Assembly: GCA_025449935.1 (NCBI GenBank)
Contig: JANWIJ010000045.1
Location: 1 to 64,000, forward strand
Reading direction: 5' to 3'
From: Chitinophagaceae bacterium
GTDB taxonomy: Bacteria > Bacteroidota > Bacteroidia > Chitinophagales > Chitinophagaceae
DNA: 64,000 nucleotides
The notes beneath the pieces were generated by a model. It did no database searches. It saw only the letters and a program-made list of their open reading frames with translations, and was not told the DNA's origin. The translations under genes and the position numbers were made by a program. This document shows, piece after piece, positions 42,734 through 51,187 of this stretch; position 1 is the stretch's first letter, and every line of letters starts with the position of its first letter.

Positions 42734-43407
42734 TCAAAATGCTGGACTGAAGGGTGATCATTATGCCAGCCTAATTTCACTTTCAGTTCACGGCTGATCC
42801 AGTACTCGGCCTCGGCATAGATATTGAAACTATTGATCGTTTTGATACTTCGCTCATAAGTACTTTCATCACCCCGGAAAAGATCATTGATAAACAAGAA
42901 CCTGTCGTTAATGCCGATGGCTTTGCGAAGATCCTTTACGGGTGTTTCTTTTAATACCTCAACCAGCTCTGTTTTCCCCTGTTTTAATTTCTCATTGATC
43001 GATTCGCCCTGCTGGGATGAATCATTCAGCTCTTTAGGCTGGTGAGAAAGTGTGGGTATTTCTGTCATGGGGTCAAACACCATATCCAGCTGGCCGTTTT
43101 TTTGGACCACGGATACGGAGCCCTCATCTACCAGTAAAGTTTCTTTTACTTCCTTTATCGCCGGCTGCTTTTCTAGGGGCTGGGGCGCATATTGCTGGTA
43201 TTGCTCCAACCCGGATTCTGCCACCTGGTTTGCAACCCTGGGAAGCATCACCGCCACTTTTGCAGTACCGAGGGTCTGGTGCTCGTTTGACTTCAGTTTG
43301 GTGAGTTCAAATTGCAATAATTGCACCGTACCGAGCATCAGGTTCGGGTCGGCATTTTGCTCAAATTGCTCTTTTAATTTGTGAACCAGGAATTCAATTC
43401 GTTCCAT
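42706..43407 (-). CDS. Conserved hypothetical protein, unrecognised
   Basis: A 233-residue soluble protein with no signal peptide. The first 40 residues are helical (MERIEFLVHKLKEQFEQNAD), the middle (about 60-145) is low-complexity and glutamine/proline rich, and the C-terminal 80 residues (DLRKAIGINDRFLFINDLF to the end) look like a compact helical domain with conserved aromatic residues. I recall similar proteins only as Bacteroidota hypotheticals. The longest frame starts at 43464, but a TTTG-N19-TACGTTGG promoter at 43461-43491 lies across that start, so ATG 43407 is preferred. Its 3' end overlaps waaA by 28 bases. Function unknown. Confidence 0.7.
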   Translation of the reverse strand: MERIEFLVHKLKEQFEQNADPNLMLGTVQLLQFELTKLKSNEHQTLGTAKVAVMLPRVANQVAESGLEQYQQYAPQPLEKQPAIKEVKETLLVDEGSVSVVQKNGQLDMVFDPMTEIPTLSHQPKELNDSSQQGESINEKLKQGKTELVEVLKETPVKDLRKAIGINDRFLFINDLFRGDESTYERSIKTINSFNIYAEAEYWISRELKVKLGWHNDHPSVQHFDQLVKRRFT

Positions 43408-43460
43408 TATGGTATTTTTGATCGCTGATGAAAAAGAAGAGATGTTAACAGGAAAACTTA

Positions 43461-43491
43461 CCAACGTAACTAAGTGTTCTAAAATTACAAA
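43461..43491 (-). promoter_or_regulatory. Candidate promoter for the hypothetical gene at 42706-43407
   Basis: Minus-strand TTTG (43488-43491) is followed after 19 bases by TACGTTGG (43461-43468), one mismatch from TAnnTTTG. Both halves and the spacing agree with the Bacteroidota consensus. Confidence 0.45.
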
Positions 43492-43540
43492 CAGTTTGCC
43501 AATAAAGCCAACGCAATACCCGAATACCTAAATCTTAACA

Positions 43541-44110
43541 ATGTTTATTGAACCCAATACCAGCGGTGAACGCCGGGGAAGTATAGAAGTGATCTGTGGC
43601 TCCATGTTCAGCGGGAAGACAGAAGAACTGATCCGCCGCCTGAAAAGAGTAAAGATTGCCAACCTGAAGGCAGAAATATTCAAACCAGCCATTGATGTGA
43701 GGTATGATGAGGTTAAGATCGTGTCACATGATGCCACTGCCATTCAATCTACCCCCATTGACAATTCCCAGAAGATCCTGCTGATGGCCCAGCAGGATGT
43801 GGATGTGATCGGTATTGATGAAGCCCAGTTTTTTGATGCAGAGATCGCCAACGTGTGTGATGAACTGGCTTTCCGTGGAATCCGGGTAATCGTGGCGGGC
43901 CTGGACATGGATTACCTTGGTAATCCCTTTGGCCAGATGCCTTATATCATGGCCAAGGCTGATTATGTGACCAAACTGCACGCTATCTGTATGCAATGCG
44001 GCAATATTGCTAATTATTCCTACCGTAAAACCCCCAATGAGGAGCAGGTAATGCTGGGTGCAACAGATGCCTACGAACCCAGGTGCAGGAAATGTTATAA
44101 TAAAAAGTAA
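43541..44110 (+). CDS. tdk: Thymidine kinase (type II)
   Basis: A 189-residue enzyme that phosphorylates thymidine with ATP in nucleotide salvage. It has the P-loop GSMFSGKT (20-27), the catalytic Glu in IDEAQFFD (E94), the lasso region and a structural zinc site formed by CMQCGN and CRKC at the C-terminus. Length is normal for the family. It is convergent with the DUF6263-like gene downstream. Confidence 0.96.
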   Translation: MFIEPNTSGERRGSIEVICGSMFSGKTEELIRRLKRVKIANLKAEIFKPAIDVRYDEVKIVSHDATAIQSTPIDNSQKILLMAQQDVDVIGIDEAQFFDAEIANVCDELAFRGIRVIVAGLDMDYLGNPFGQMPYIMAKADYVTKLHAICMQCGNIANYSYRKTPNEEQVMLGATDAYEPRCRKCYNKK

Positions 44111-44131
44111 TAAACTCCGCCGGAGCTTTTC

Positions 44132-45052
44132 TTATTGGCGTACTTTCCCTTTGATCTTGCTTTTGGTTTTCATTTCAAACGACTTTCCTTCTTTACCGCT
44201 CTTCAGCGTCATGTCCTGGTCAGCATTCACGACCAGCCCGGACCTGCTGTCTATCACGATCGTCCCGGTTATGTCACCGTCCATATTTACCCCTTCAGCA
44301 TTTGTCTCAATTTTACTTTTTTCCTCCAGGGTCACCATATCACCTTCTATTTCCGTGACCGTATAATTAGAAATATATTTTCCTCCAGCTACCCCACCGC
44401 CCGGTGTGGTGGTTTTCTGCCAGGTGTCGCCAATCTTCACTTGCTTATTGGGAAAAATGTACAGGATTCTTTCAAACTGGTCCTTAATGGATTGCTCATT
44501 GAATTGCTGGTTAAGTCCCTGGATCATTTCCTTTTTCTTGTTTTCATCCAGGTCAAGCGAATCAACCATTGACCTGGCCATATCTTCAAAACCTTTCACC
44601 TCCAGGATCTTCCCCTCCTGGTTTACTTTCATAATAAATTTTCTTCCTTTAATAGCCCCTAGGAGTCCGCTTAGCACTTTCATTCCTTTTTCTTTACCAG
44701 CGCCACCCGGTCCAAAATCTGGCAAGGGTTTATCCGAATCGACTTCAAGATTCATACCTCCCGCGGCCATATTCATTTTAAATCTTTCAAAGGTCGTTGT
44801 AATGGTTTTTATTCCCCCCTCCTCAGCTGTTACCTCCATTGAATAATAATTTGTCATATCCATCTGCATTTTCTGCCCACTGATCTCCTGGTCCATATTC
44901 ATGATCATTTCATAATCATACCCCCTGCCCTTTTCAAAATTGAACTGGAGCATTTTTGTCGCCGTGGATGATTTTGTTGACTGGCAGGAAGGGATAACTA
45001 TAACAGCACCAAAGATGACGGCGGCTACAAGCAGGGAAGCAAAAGTTTTCAT
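44132..45052 (-). CDS. DUF6263-like lipoprotein
   Basis: A 306-residue predicted lipoprotein: signal peptide with lipobox-like VIPSC at about 23-24, then a Ser/Thr linker and a beta-rich domain (FNFEKGRGYDYEMIMNMDQEI; IGDTWQKTT; ISNYTVTEIEGDMVTLEEKSKI). This resembles the DUF6263 family of Bacteroidota envelope proteins with no known activity. The central part (about 130-190) is charged. It is divergent from ccmB across 85 bases. Function unknown. Confidence 0.75.
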   Translation of the reverse strand: MKTFASLLVAAVIFGAVIVIPSCQSTKSSTATKMLQFNFEKGRGYDYEMIMNMDQEISGQKMQMDMTNYYSMEVTAEEGGIKTITTTFERFKMNMAAGGMNLEVDSDKPLPDFGPGGAGKEKGMKVLSGLLGAIKGRKFIMKVNQEGKILEVKGFEDMARSMVDSLDLDENKKKEMIQGLNQQFNEQSIKDQFERILYIFPNKQVKIGDTWQKTTTPGGGVAGGKYISNYTVTEIEGDMVTLEEKSKIETNAEGVNMDGDITGTIVIDSRSGLVVNADQDMTLKSGKEGKSFEMKTKSKIKGKVRQ

Positions 45053-45137
45053 GCAAAATTATTTTGGCCAAATTAGAACTTTAAACCCAGACATAAACTG
45101 TCCGTAAGTAGTATTTTCGCGGTTAAACACAGAAACC

Positions 45138-45794
45138 ATTCCTTCTGGCCGCCACATACTGACCCTCTTTAAAAAAGACCTGCTGCTGGAAATAAGACAG
45201 CAGTACAGTTTTTACGGAATACTGTTATACATCGGAGCCACCATTTTTGTGCTTTACATGTCCCTCGACGAACCCGAAAGTAATGTATGGAATGGCCTGT
45301 TCTGGGTGATACAACTCTTTATATGCATTAATGCCGTAGCTAAAAGTTTCCTGCAGGAGAACAAAGGACGGATGCTCTACTTTTATTCTATCTCCGGACC
45401 GGCCAGTTTTGTTTTAGCCAAGCTCCTGTTTAATTCGCTGCTGATGCTGGTAATGAGTTTGCTGAGCTTATTACTTTTTACACTTTTTTTAGGCAATCCC
45501 ATGCATAAAGCAGGGTCCTTTATTGGTTTGGTACTGCTGGGCGGGTGGAGCTTAAGCCTGGTCTTTACTTTTTTAGCCGCCATCGCAGCCAAAGCCCAGC
45601 AAAACGCAGCCATCATGGCTGTATTGGGGTTCCCCATCATCATACCCCAGTTGCTGTTGCTGATGCAGCTATCCAAAGCTGCCTTTGCACCCTTGCTTAC
45701 AATTCCGGCCAGCACGGTTCTTTTACTGGTTGCATTGGATGCAATGGTTGTATTACTGGCCGTCATACTCTTTCCGTTTCTCTGGAAAGATTAG
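45138..45794 (+). CDS. ccmB: Heme exporter subunit CcmB, non-canonical start
   Basis: A polytopic protein (six hydrophobic segments) of the CcmB family, the membrane partner of the CcmA ATPase in cytochrome c maturation. The first ATG/GTG in frame is at 45249, but the frame is open upstream and codes the proper family N-terminus (HILTLFKKDLLLEIRQQYSF, then the first membrane segment). No ATG, GTG or TTG precedes this. ATT at 45138 gives 218 residues, the normal family length, and lies 19 bases after a TATTTTCG box at 45112-45119. CTG at 45159 is the other candidate. ccmA is not in the window. Confidence 0.8.
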   Translation: MPSGRHILTLFKKDLLLEIRQQYSFYGILLYIGATIFVLYMSLDEPESNVWNGLFWVIQLFICINAVAKSFLQENKGRMLYFYSISGPASFVLAKLLFNSLLMLVMSLLSLLLFTLFLGNPMHKAGSFIGLVLLGGWSLSLVFTFLAAIAAKAQQNAAIMAVLGFPIIIPQLLLLMQLSKAAFAPLLTIPASTVLLLVALDAMVVLLAVILFPFLWKD

Positions 45795-45910
45795 TCGAAC
45801 ATTCGGCCAGCAACAGCCAATAAACTCCTTACTCAATTTTTCCATCAGCATGTTTTCCGTTTCCGGAATTCCGCTTATTTTTTGCTTTTACCAGTTAATT
45901 CTTTTCCCCT

Positions 45911-45918
45911 TAATTTTG
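45911..45918 (+). promoter_or_regulatory. -7 box upstream of ccsA
   Basis: TAATTTTG matches TAnnTTTG exactly, 41 bases before ATG 45960. It lies in the 165-base gap between ccmB and ccsA and also overlaps the upstream extension of the ccsA frame, arguing for a start at 45960 or 45981. Confidence 0.45.
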
Positions 45919-45959
45919 CCCCCACATTCAACAGGCCGGCAGTCCTTACCGGCCACGTG

Positions 45960-46679
45960 ATGACCGACGATAAAAACTATATGCACAAGTCCTGGTGGAA
46001 GATTGCAAGCGTTGTCTTGCTGGTTTACACTTTTGTCGCAGGCTTTTTATGGGATGTTCCCCGCCTGCCTTTGCTGCAGGAAACGATCCGCAACCTGTAT
46101 TTCCATGTCTGTATGTGGTTTGCCATGATGATCCTTTTTACGGTTTCAGTGGTTAATGCTATCCGTTATTTGCGGACATTTAACCTGAAATACGATATCT
46201 ATGCCCGCCAGTTTGCCGTTGTGGCGATCGTATTTGGTGTGTTGGGATATTCGACAGGTGCTATCTGGGCTTCTTATACCTGGGCCGATCCCAATAAACC
46301 TGCCTACAATTCCTTCAGCACCATCGCCCGGGATCCAAAACTCATTGGGGCGGCTATCGCACTGCTGGTTTATTTCGCCTACCTGATTTTGCGGGATTCA
46401 ATCCAGGATATGGACAAAAGAGCACGGATCAGTGCGGTGTACAATATTTTCGCATATGCTATTTTATTTCCCTCGATCTGGATATTGCCAAGAATATTAC
46501 CAAGCCTGCACCCCGGGAATGAAGATAATCCCGCGCTGGATGTGAAAAACGATATCAGCGGAACCATGCGGGTTGTTTTTTACCCGGCCATAATTGGGTG
46601 GACCCTGCTGGGATTATGGATCACTACGCTGAAAATACGATTGGCCCTGGTCAAAGAAAAAATGATGACACATGAATAG
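45960..46679 (+). CDS. ccsA: Cytochrome c biogenesis protein CcsA/CcmC
   Basis: A 239-residue membrane protein with six hydrophobic segments, of the heme-handling CcmC/CcsA family. The periplasmic tryptophan-rich loop is GAIWASYTWADP and conserved histidines lie in NLYFHVCMWFAMM and near SLHPGNE. It presents heme for attachment to c-type cytochromes. The frame begins at TTG/ATG codons upstream from 45882, but a -7 box covers that region; ATG 45960 or ATG 45981 (MHKSWWK) is likely. It overlaps ccmD by eight bases. Confidence 0.9.
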   Translation: MTDDKNYMHKSWWKIASVVLLVYTFVAGFLWDVPRLPLLQETIRNLYFHVCMWFAMMILFTVSVVNAIRYLRTFNLKYDIYARQFAVVAIVFGVLGYSTGAIWASYTWADPNKPAYNSFSTIARDPKLIGAAIALLVYFAYLILRDSIQDMDKRARISAVYNIFAYAILFPSIWILPRILPSLHPGNEDNPALDVKNDISGTMRVVFYPAIIGWTLLGLWITTLKIRLALVKEKMMTHE

Positions 46680-46887
46680 TATTAAAAAGATCATAGGAAC
46701 CCTGCTTATCTTAATGATGCCTGTCCTTCTTTTCGCACAGGATGACAAAGTAGATATGGCAGATGTGATGCGGGACAATGGAAGAATTTATGTGGTAGTG
46801 GCCGTGTTATTGACTATCCTGGCGGGGCTTATTCTCTATATAATCAGGCTTGACCGGAAGATCAGTAAACTGGAAAGAGAAAAATAA
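46672..46887 (+). CDS. ccmD: CcmD-like small membrane protein
   Basis: A 71-residue protein with an N-terminal signal-like segment ([20 protein letters not shown]), a short loop and one transmembrane helix ([20 protein letters not shown]) followed by the basic tail [13 protein letters not shown]. This layout fits the CcmD family, which stabilises the CcmABC heme-handling complex. The start overlaps ccsA by eight bases, so it is coupled to it. No ccmE or ccmF follows; the next gene is glutamate dehydrogenase. Confidence 0.8.
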   Translation: MNSIKKIIGTLLILMMPVLLFAQDDKVDMADVMRDNGRIYVVVAVLLTILAGLILYIIRLDRKISKLEREK

Positions 46888-46969
46888 AATTAACGGATTA
46901 CCGGAGCGGGCTGATACCGCTTCCGCTTTCTGCTCATCAATAACGATTGCTCAACAAAAAAACGAAATC

Positions 46970-48388
46970 ATGTCAGACAGTAATTACAGTTTTTTCGACG
47001 ACGTTGGAAAAAGTTTCGATAAAGCTGCCAAACACACGAAATGGGATGCCGGTGTACTTGAACAGATAAAAGCCTGTAATGCGGTGTACCGGATGCGTTT
47101 TCCTGTAAAAAGGGATGACGGCAGTATTGAAGTAATTGAAGCTTACCGCGTGCAGCATTCCCACCACAAAACACCCTGCAAAGGCGGAATCCGTTTTGCA
47201 GCAGAAGTAAACCAGGATGAAGTAATGGCACTGGCTGCCCTAATGACCTATAAATGCGCCATCGTAAACGTTCCTTTTGGAGGTGGTAAAGGCGGGATTA
47301 AGATCAATCCTAAAAAATATTCACCCTACGAGCTGGAAAAGATTACGCGCCGCTATACTGCTGAACTGATCAAGAAAAATTTTATCGGTCCTGGTACGGA
47401 TGTGCCGGCCCCGGATTACGGAACCGGTGAAAGGGAAATGGCCTGGATACTGGATACCTACAGCGCCATGCACCCGGGAGAAATCGATGCAGCGGGTTGT
47501 GTAACCGGCAAACCCGTGACACAGGGTGGTGTTCGCGGACGACGTGAAGCAACAGGACTGGGGGTTTTCTTTGGCTTGCGTGAGGTCTGCAATATTCCCG
47601 ATGTAATGGACAAGCTCGGAATGCCTACCGGTGTGGAAGGCAAAAGAGTTGTCGTGCAGGGCCTGGGTAACGTGGGTTATCACAGTGCAAAATTCTTCCA
47701 GGATGCGGGAGCAAAAGTAATTGGCCTCGCCGAGTATGAAGGAGCTATCTGGAGTGATAAAGGATTAGACATTGATGAAGTGTTCAATCACCGGAAAAAT
47801 ACCGGGTCTATATTAAATTTCCCGGGAGCAACCAATTTTCAAAAAAATTCGGAGGCATTGGAAATGGATTGTGATATTCTGATACCCGCGGCGCTTGAAA
47901 ATGTTATCAATGGAGAAAATGCGCCCCGCGTAAAAGCAAAAATTATCGGTGAAGCGGCGAATGGTCCGCTGACGCCGGATGCTGATGATGTTTTTGCAAA
48001 AAAAGGAGTGCTGGTAGTACCGGATATGTACCTGAATGCGGGTGGGGTTACAGTTTCTTATTTCGAGTGGCTGAAAAACCTGAGCCATGTACGCTATGGC
48101 CGGCTGGAAAAACGATTTACTGAAAACCTCAATGCGCATATACTGGGACAAATGGAAGAACTCAGCGGTAAAAAAGTGAAACCAACGGAAAGAGAATTTA
48201 TCATGCACGGGCCCGATGAAGTAGACCTTGTATACAGTGGGTTGGAAGAAACCATGATCACGGCCACGCATGAGATCATGAATGTCTGGAAAGCAAACCC
48301 TGCTATTCCTGATATGCGTACTGCCGCTTACGTGGTGGCGATCAATAAAGTGGCGACCAGTTATGCAGAACTTGGCATTTTCCCTTAG
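46970..48388 (+). CDS. gdhA: Glu/Leu/Phe/Val dehydrogenase (glutamate dehydrogenase)
   Basis: A 472-residue enzyme that interconverts glutamate and 2-oxoglutarate plus ammonia. The substrate domain has [38 protein letters not shown] (catalytic lysine) and [18 protein letters not shown]. The NAD(P) domain has [16 protein letters not shown]. Several stretches are strikingly like the animal mitochondrial enzyme. A longer frame from 46850 would overlap ccmD; the ATG at 46970 gives the expected N-terminus. A terminator follows. Confidence 0.93.
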   Translation: MSDSNYSFFDDVGKSFDKAAKHTKWDAGVLEQIKACNAVYRMRFPVKRDDGSIEVIEAYRVQHSHHKTPCKGGIRFAAEVNQDEVMALAALMTYKCAIVNVPFGGGKGGIKINPKKYSPYELEKITRRYTAELIKKNFIGPGTDVPAPDYGTGEREMAWILDTYSAMHPGEIDAAGCVTGKPVTQGGVRGRREATGLGVFFGLREVCNIPDVMDKLGMPTGVEGKRVVVQGLGNVGYHSAKFFQDAGAKVIGLAEYEGAIWSDKGLDIDEVFNHRKNTGSILNFPGATNFQKNSEALEMDCDILIPAALENVINGENAPRVKAKIIGEAANGPLTPDADDVFAKKGVLVVPDMYLNAGGVTVSYFEWLKNLSHVRYGRLEKRFTENLNAHILGQMEELSGKKVKPTEREFIMHGPDEVDLVYSGLEETMITATHEIMNVWKANPAIPDMRTAAYVVAINKVATSYAELGIFP

Positions 48389-48413
48389 ACCACATAAACC
48401 AATTGCTTATTTC

Positions 48414-48446
48414 AATCCCGTTTACTTTTGTAAATGGGATTTTTTA
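48414..48446 (+). terminator. Terminator after glutamate dehydrogenase
   Basis: AATCCCGTTTAC pairs with GTAAATGGGATT (one G-T wobble) around TTTT, followed by TTTTT. It lies 26 bases past the stop. Confidence 0.85.
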
Positions 48447-48448
48447 TG

Positions 48449-48482
48449 TTGCAAAGGTTATCATCGGGTTCGCATAAATTTG
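48449..48482 (+). promoter_or_regulatory. Candidate promoter of the YdeI-like gene
   Basis: TTG at 48449-48451 is followed after 23 bases by TAAATTTG (48475-48482), an exact -7 match that ends 32 bases before the ATG at 48514. It lies just after the upstream gene's terminator. Confidence 0.45.
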
Positions 48483-48513
48483 AAAGCATGCCCCCGGCAA
48501 CAAAACATATATA

Positions 48514-48963
48514 ATGTCATTCACCTTCAAAGCAAGAATTTATAAAGTGGGAATCAATCCCTGTGTGAAAGTGCCTTTATCCATTACCGGGAAAATGCAG
48601 GCGGCCAGGGGTTATATACCCGTGACAGGAACCATGGAAGATCATTTCTTCCGGCAAACCCTGGTACCGGTGAAGGATGACAACTACCGGCTTTTCGTGA
48701 ATGGACCCATGCTGAAAGCCACCAGTAAAAAAGTTGGCGATGCGGCGAAGTTCACTATAGAACAGGACAAGGCTATTAAAGCTTTGCGGATTCCTGAACC
48801 ATTGCGGGCTAAACTTAACGAGCATCGCCTGTTGGCGGCCTTTAAAAAACTAACGCCTTACCGCCAAAAGGAAATTATCCGTTACCTCAGCAACCTGAAA
48901 ACGGTAGGAGCATTGAACAGGAATATCGGGAAGGTAATCAACCAGTTAATAAGGATAGAATAG
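48514..48963 (+). CDS. YdeI/OmdA family protein with DUF1905 domain
   Basis: A 149-residue soluble protein. The N-terminal DUF1905 half is a small beta-barrel (FTFKARIYKVGINPCVKVPL ... YIPVTGTMEDHFFRQTLVPV), and the C-terminal half (IPEPLRAKLNEHRLLAAFKKLTPYRQKEIIRYLSNLKT) is the helical YdeI/OmdA bacteriocin-protection domain. The family is linked to envelope stress or peptide resistance but its biochemistry is not known. It has its own likely promoter and is convergent with the AraC-type regulator gene. Confidence 0.85.
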   Translation: MSFTFKARIYKVGINPCVKVPLSITGKMQAARGYIPVTGTMEDHFFRQTLVPVKDDNYRLFVNGPMLKATSKKVGDAAKFTIEQDKAIKALRIPEPLRAKLNEHRLLAAFKKLTPYRQKEIIRYLSNLKTVGALNRNIGKVINQLIRIE

Positions 48964-48979
48964 TAAAGATGACAAAAAT

Positions 48980-49963
48980 TTATACCATGACAGCTACCGG
49001 ATTGTATTTATTCCTGTACTCAATGGGCGACAGGCCTGTAATTCTCTTAAACACGTTGCGGAATGCCTTGGTATCAGAATAGCCGACGTCATACATAACC
49101 TCATTGATATTTTTCCGCCCGCTTTCGAGTTTCTTTTTCGCCGCTTCGACCTTTACCCGTTGCATATATTCAACCACTGTATTGGCAGTCGCTTTTTTGA
49201 ACCGGCGTTCCAGGTTCCTTCGTCCGATACATAACTGGGCGGCCAGTTCATCCACGGTCATTTTATCCTGGAACTTAGCCTCAATCAGTTCCTGGGCTTT
49301 TCGTATCGGTTCATCATCATGTGCTTTTTGCCCGGAGAAAATAATAAAAGGTGATTGGCTGCTACGGTCTATATCAATCATAAATGCTTTGGCAATCAGG
49401 ATAGCCATATCCCTACCCGCATATTTTTCTATGAGGTAAGCGATGAGATTGAGAAAACAATAGGCTCCCCCGCTGGTATATAGTCCATCATCTTCTGTCA
49501 TGATCTTATCATCTACCAGGTCCACGTCGGGAAACATAGCTCTGAAATCGTTGGCAGCAATCCAGTGGGTAGCACATTTTTTTCCTTTCAACAACCCGGT
49601 GGCCGCGAGGAAGAAAGAACCGATACAAAAACTGGCCACCTCCGCTCCTGCCTGGTGATGCTGTATAATCCAGGGAATAAAATCCTTGTTCAGCTCCATA
49701 GCTTTATGCATATCACCGTGCATAGCAGGAATAATGATCAGGTCTGTTTGTTTTACATCACCCGTCAGGCAATCGGGTACAATGGTGTATAACCCGTTGC
49801 GTTGAACGATCTCGTGGGAAAGGCCCACCAGCTGGAGCTTAAATGCCGGCGGTTTCCCCATACCGGCACAGAACTTATTCGCTTCAGAAAATATCTGGTG
49901 AGTGCCGTCTATATTCGGCAAGCTGCTATGCCCCAGCGGAACAATTATTGATATGCTTTTCAT
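48980..49963 (-). CDS. GlxA-family transcriptional regulator (DJ-1/PfpI plus AraC HTH)
   Basis: A 327-residue regulator. Residues 1-190 form a DJ-1/PfpI amidotransferase-like domain with ASFCIGSFFLAATGLLKGKKCATHW (nucleophile-elbow Cys). Residues about 225-320 form the AraC double helix-turn-helix (MTVDELAAQLCIGRRNLERRFKKATANT; INEVMYDVGYSDTKAFRNVFKRITGLSPIEYR). Such proteins sense small metabolites and activate nearby or catabolic genes. The frame is open to 50179, but ATG 49963 gives the family N-terminus. It is divergent from the DinB-like gene, a possible target. Confidence 0.9.
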   Translation of the reverse strand: MKSISIIVPLGHSSLPNIDGTHQIFSEANKFCAGMGKPPAFKLQLVGLSHEIVQRNGLYTIVPDCLTGDVKQTDLIIIPAMHGDMHKAMELNKDFIPWIIQHHQAGAEVASFCIGSFFLAATGLLKGKKCATHWIAANDFRAMFPDVDLVDDKIMTEDDGLYTSGGAYCFLNLIAYLIEKYAGRDMAILIAKAFMIDIDRSSQSPFIIFSGQKAHDDEPIRKAQELIEAKFQDKMTVDELAAQLCIGRRNLERRFKKATANTVVEYMQRVKVEAAKKKLESGRKNINEVMYDVGYSDTKAFRNVFKRITGLSPIEYRNKYNPVAVMV

Positions 49964-50046
49964 AGTATAAATGTAGGAGATTTCGCTGTCGCAATCAACC
50001 CCGCAGATTGCCGTATTTGCACCCTTTAAATGCTGCCCGGAGATTC

Positions 50047-50054
50047 TAGATTTG
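50047..50054 (+). promoter_or_regulatory. -7 box of the DinB-like gene
   Basis: TAGATTTG matches TAnnTTTG exactly and ends 19 bases before ATG 50073. It overlaps the TTG that would extend the frame, so the ATG is preferred. Confidence 0.55.
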
Positions 50055-50072
50055 CTGACAGCACGAAAAAAT

Positions 50073-50600
50073 ATGAGCGGAGATATTTTATATAAAAAGG
50101 AAGCGTTACAGCAATCCCTTGATAAAACTATCCTGTGCGTGCAACAGGCAGTAAAATCCTTTGGTAATGAACTCATCAATAAAGTGCCTTTTACAGGAAG
50201 CTGGACGGCAGCCCAGGTAGCCGATCATATCACCAGGTCAAACAATTCTATTTCAAAAGCCCTGATGCTGAAGGGCTCGTCAATTAACAGGGACCCGGGT
50301 GAAAGGATACCGGAACTGAAAGAAATTTTTTTGGACTTCACCACCAAACTAAACGCCCCGGAATTTATTTTACCGGACCGTGGGGACTATACAGAAGAAT
50401 CGGTCCTAGCCAGGCTGGGCCAGTCGTTTACTAAAATAAAGGGATTAAGCAACCGGGCTGAGCTGTCTGAAATAATCAACCACCCGGCCTTTGGCGATAT
50501 TACCAAATTTGAGATCCTTTATTTTGTATTGTACCACACACAACGGCATATTCATCAACTGGAGAATATTTATCACAGCCTGAAACATAGTTCGTCTTGA
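50073..50600 (+). CDS. DinB-superfamily protein
   Basis: A 175-residue four-helix protein of the DinB/YfiT superfamily. It shows WTAAQVADHITRSNNSI early and FVLYHTQRHIHQLENI at the end, supplying the histidines that bind a metal in this fold. Members are metal-dependent thiol S-transferases or of unknown function. It has its own promoter box and is followed 21 bases later by a DoxX protein. It is divergent from a GlxA-type regulator, which may control it. Confidence 0.82.
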   Translation: MSGDILYKKEALQQSLDKTILCVQQAVKSFGNELINKVPFTGSWTAAQVADHITRSNNSISKALMLKGSSINRDPGERIPELKEIFLDFTTKLNAPEFILPDRGDYTEESVLARLGQSFTKIKGLSNRAELSEIINHPAFGDITKFEILYFVLYHTQRHIHQLENIYHSLKHSSS

Positions 50601-50621
50601 ATTTTAACAAACTAAAACCAT

Positions 50622-51032
50622 ATGACAAACAGGTTACTGAGCTACGGGTCATTAAATACGGATATAGCCGCCCTTTTACTCCGGTTAATCTTCGGGGGAT
50701 TATTTGTTTACTACGGATACAATAAGATTGTATCATACGACCAGATACTTCCCATGTTTGGTGATATTATCGGCATTGGCTCAACTCTTTCCTTTAACCT
50801 GGTGATCTTTGCAGAATTTTTCTGCGGGCTGCTGGTGACAATCGGCCTCGTAACGCGCCTGTCTGTGATCCCGGTTTTTATAACCATGATCGTGACCTAT
50901 TTTGTGGCGCATGCCAATGATGCCTTCCAGGTAAAGAACCTCGCCTTTGTGTTCCTGTGTTTGTGCCCGGTGGTTTTTGTGCTGGGAAGCGGGAAGTATT
51001 CTGCAGATAAACTGCTATTTAAAAACAACTAA
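50622..51032 (+). CDS. DoxX-family membrane protein
   Basis: A 136-residue membrane protein with four hydrophobic segments. It starts DIAALLLRLIFGGLFVYYGYNKI and has FAEFFCGLLVTIGLVTRLSVIPVFITMIV and FLCLCPVVFVLGSGKYSADKL, the standard DoxX pattern. Related proteins take part in oxidative stress and thiosulfate or quinone metabolism. It probably forms a small operon with the DinB-like gene upstream. The 155 bases after it contain no supportable gene. Confidence 0.88.
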   Translation: MTNRLLSYGSLNTDIAALLLRLIFGGLFVYYGYNKIVSYDQILPMFGDIIGIGSTLSFNLVIFAEFFCGLLVTIGLVTRLSVIPVFITMIVTYFVAHANDAFQVKNLAFVFLCLCPVVFVLGSGKYSADKLLFKNN

Positions 51033-51187
51033 CCAAACTGGTATGAAAACAACAACAGCCAGCAACAGGATGCTCTCCGGGATAATGCTGTAACTTAAAG
51101 ATCCAAACGTTCCCTCCATGAAAACCAGCTGCATCACTATGACCTTCCTGATGAATCAAAAAAAATATTTCATTTCAAAAGATCAAT

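Noticed and set aside
51033..51187. Short reading frame starting MKTTTASNRMLSG after the DoxX gene
   Set aside because: It stops after 16 codons and has no recognisable remnant beyond; treated as non-coding.
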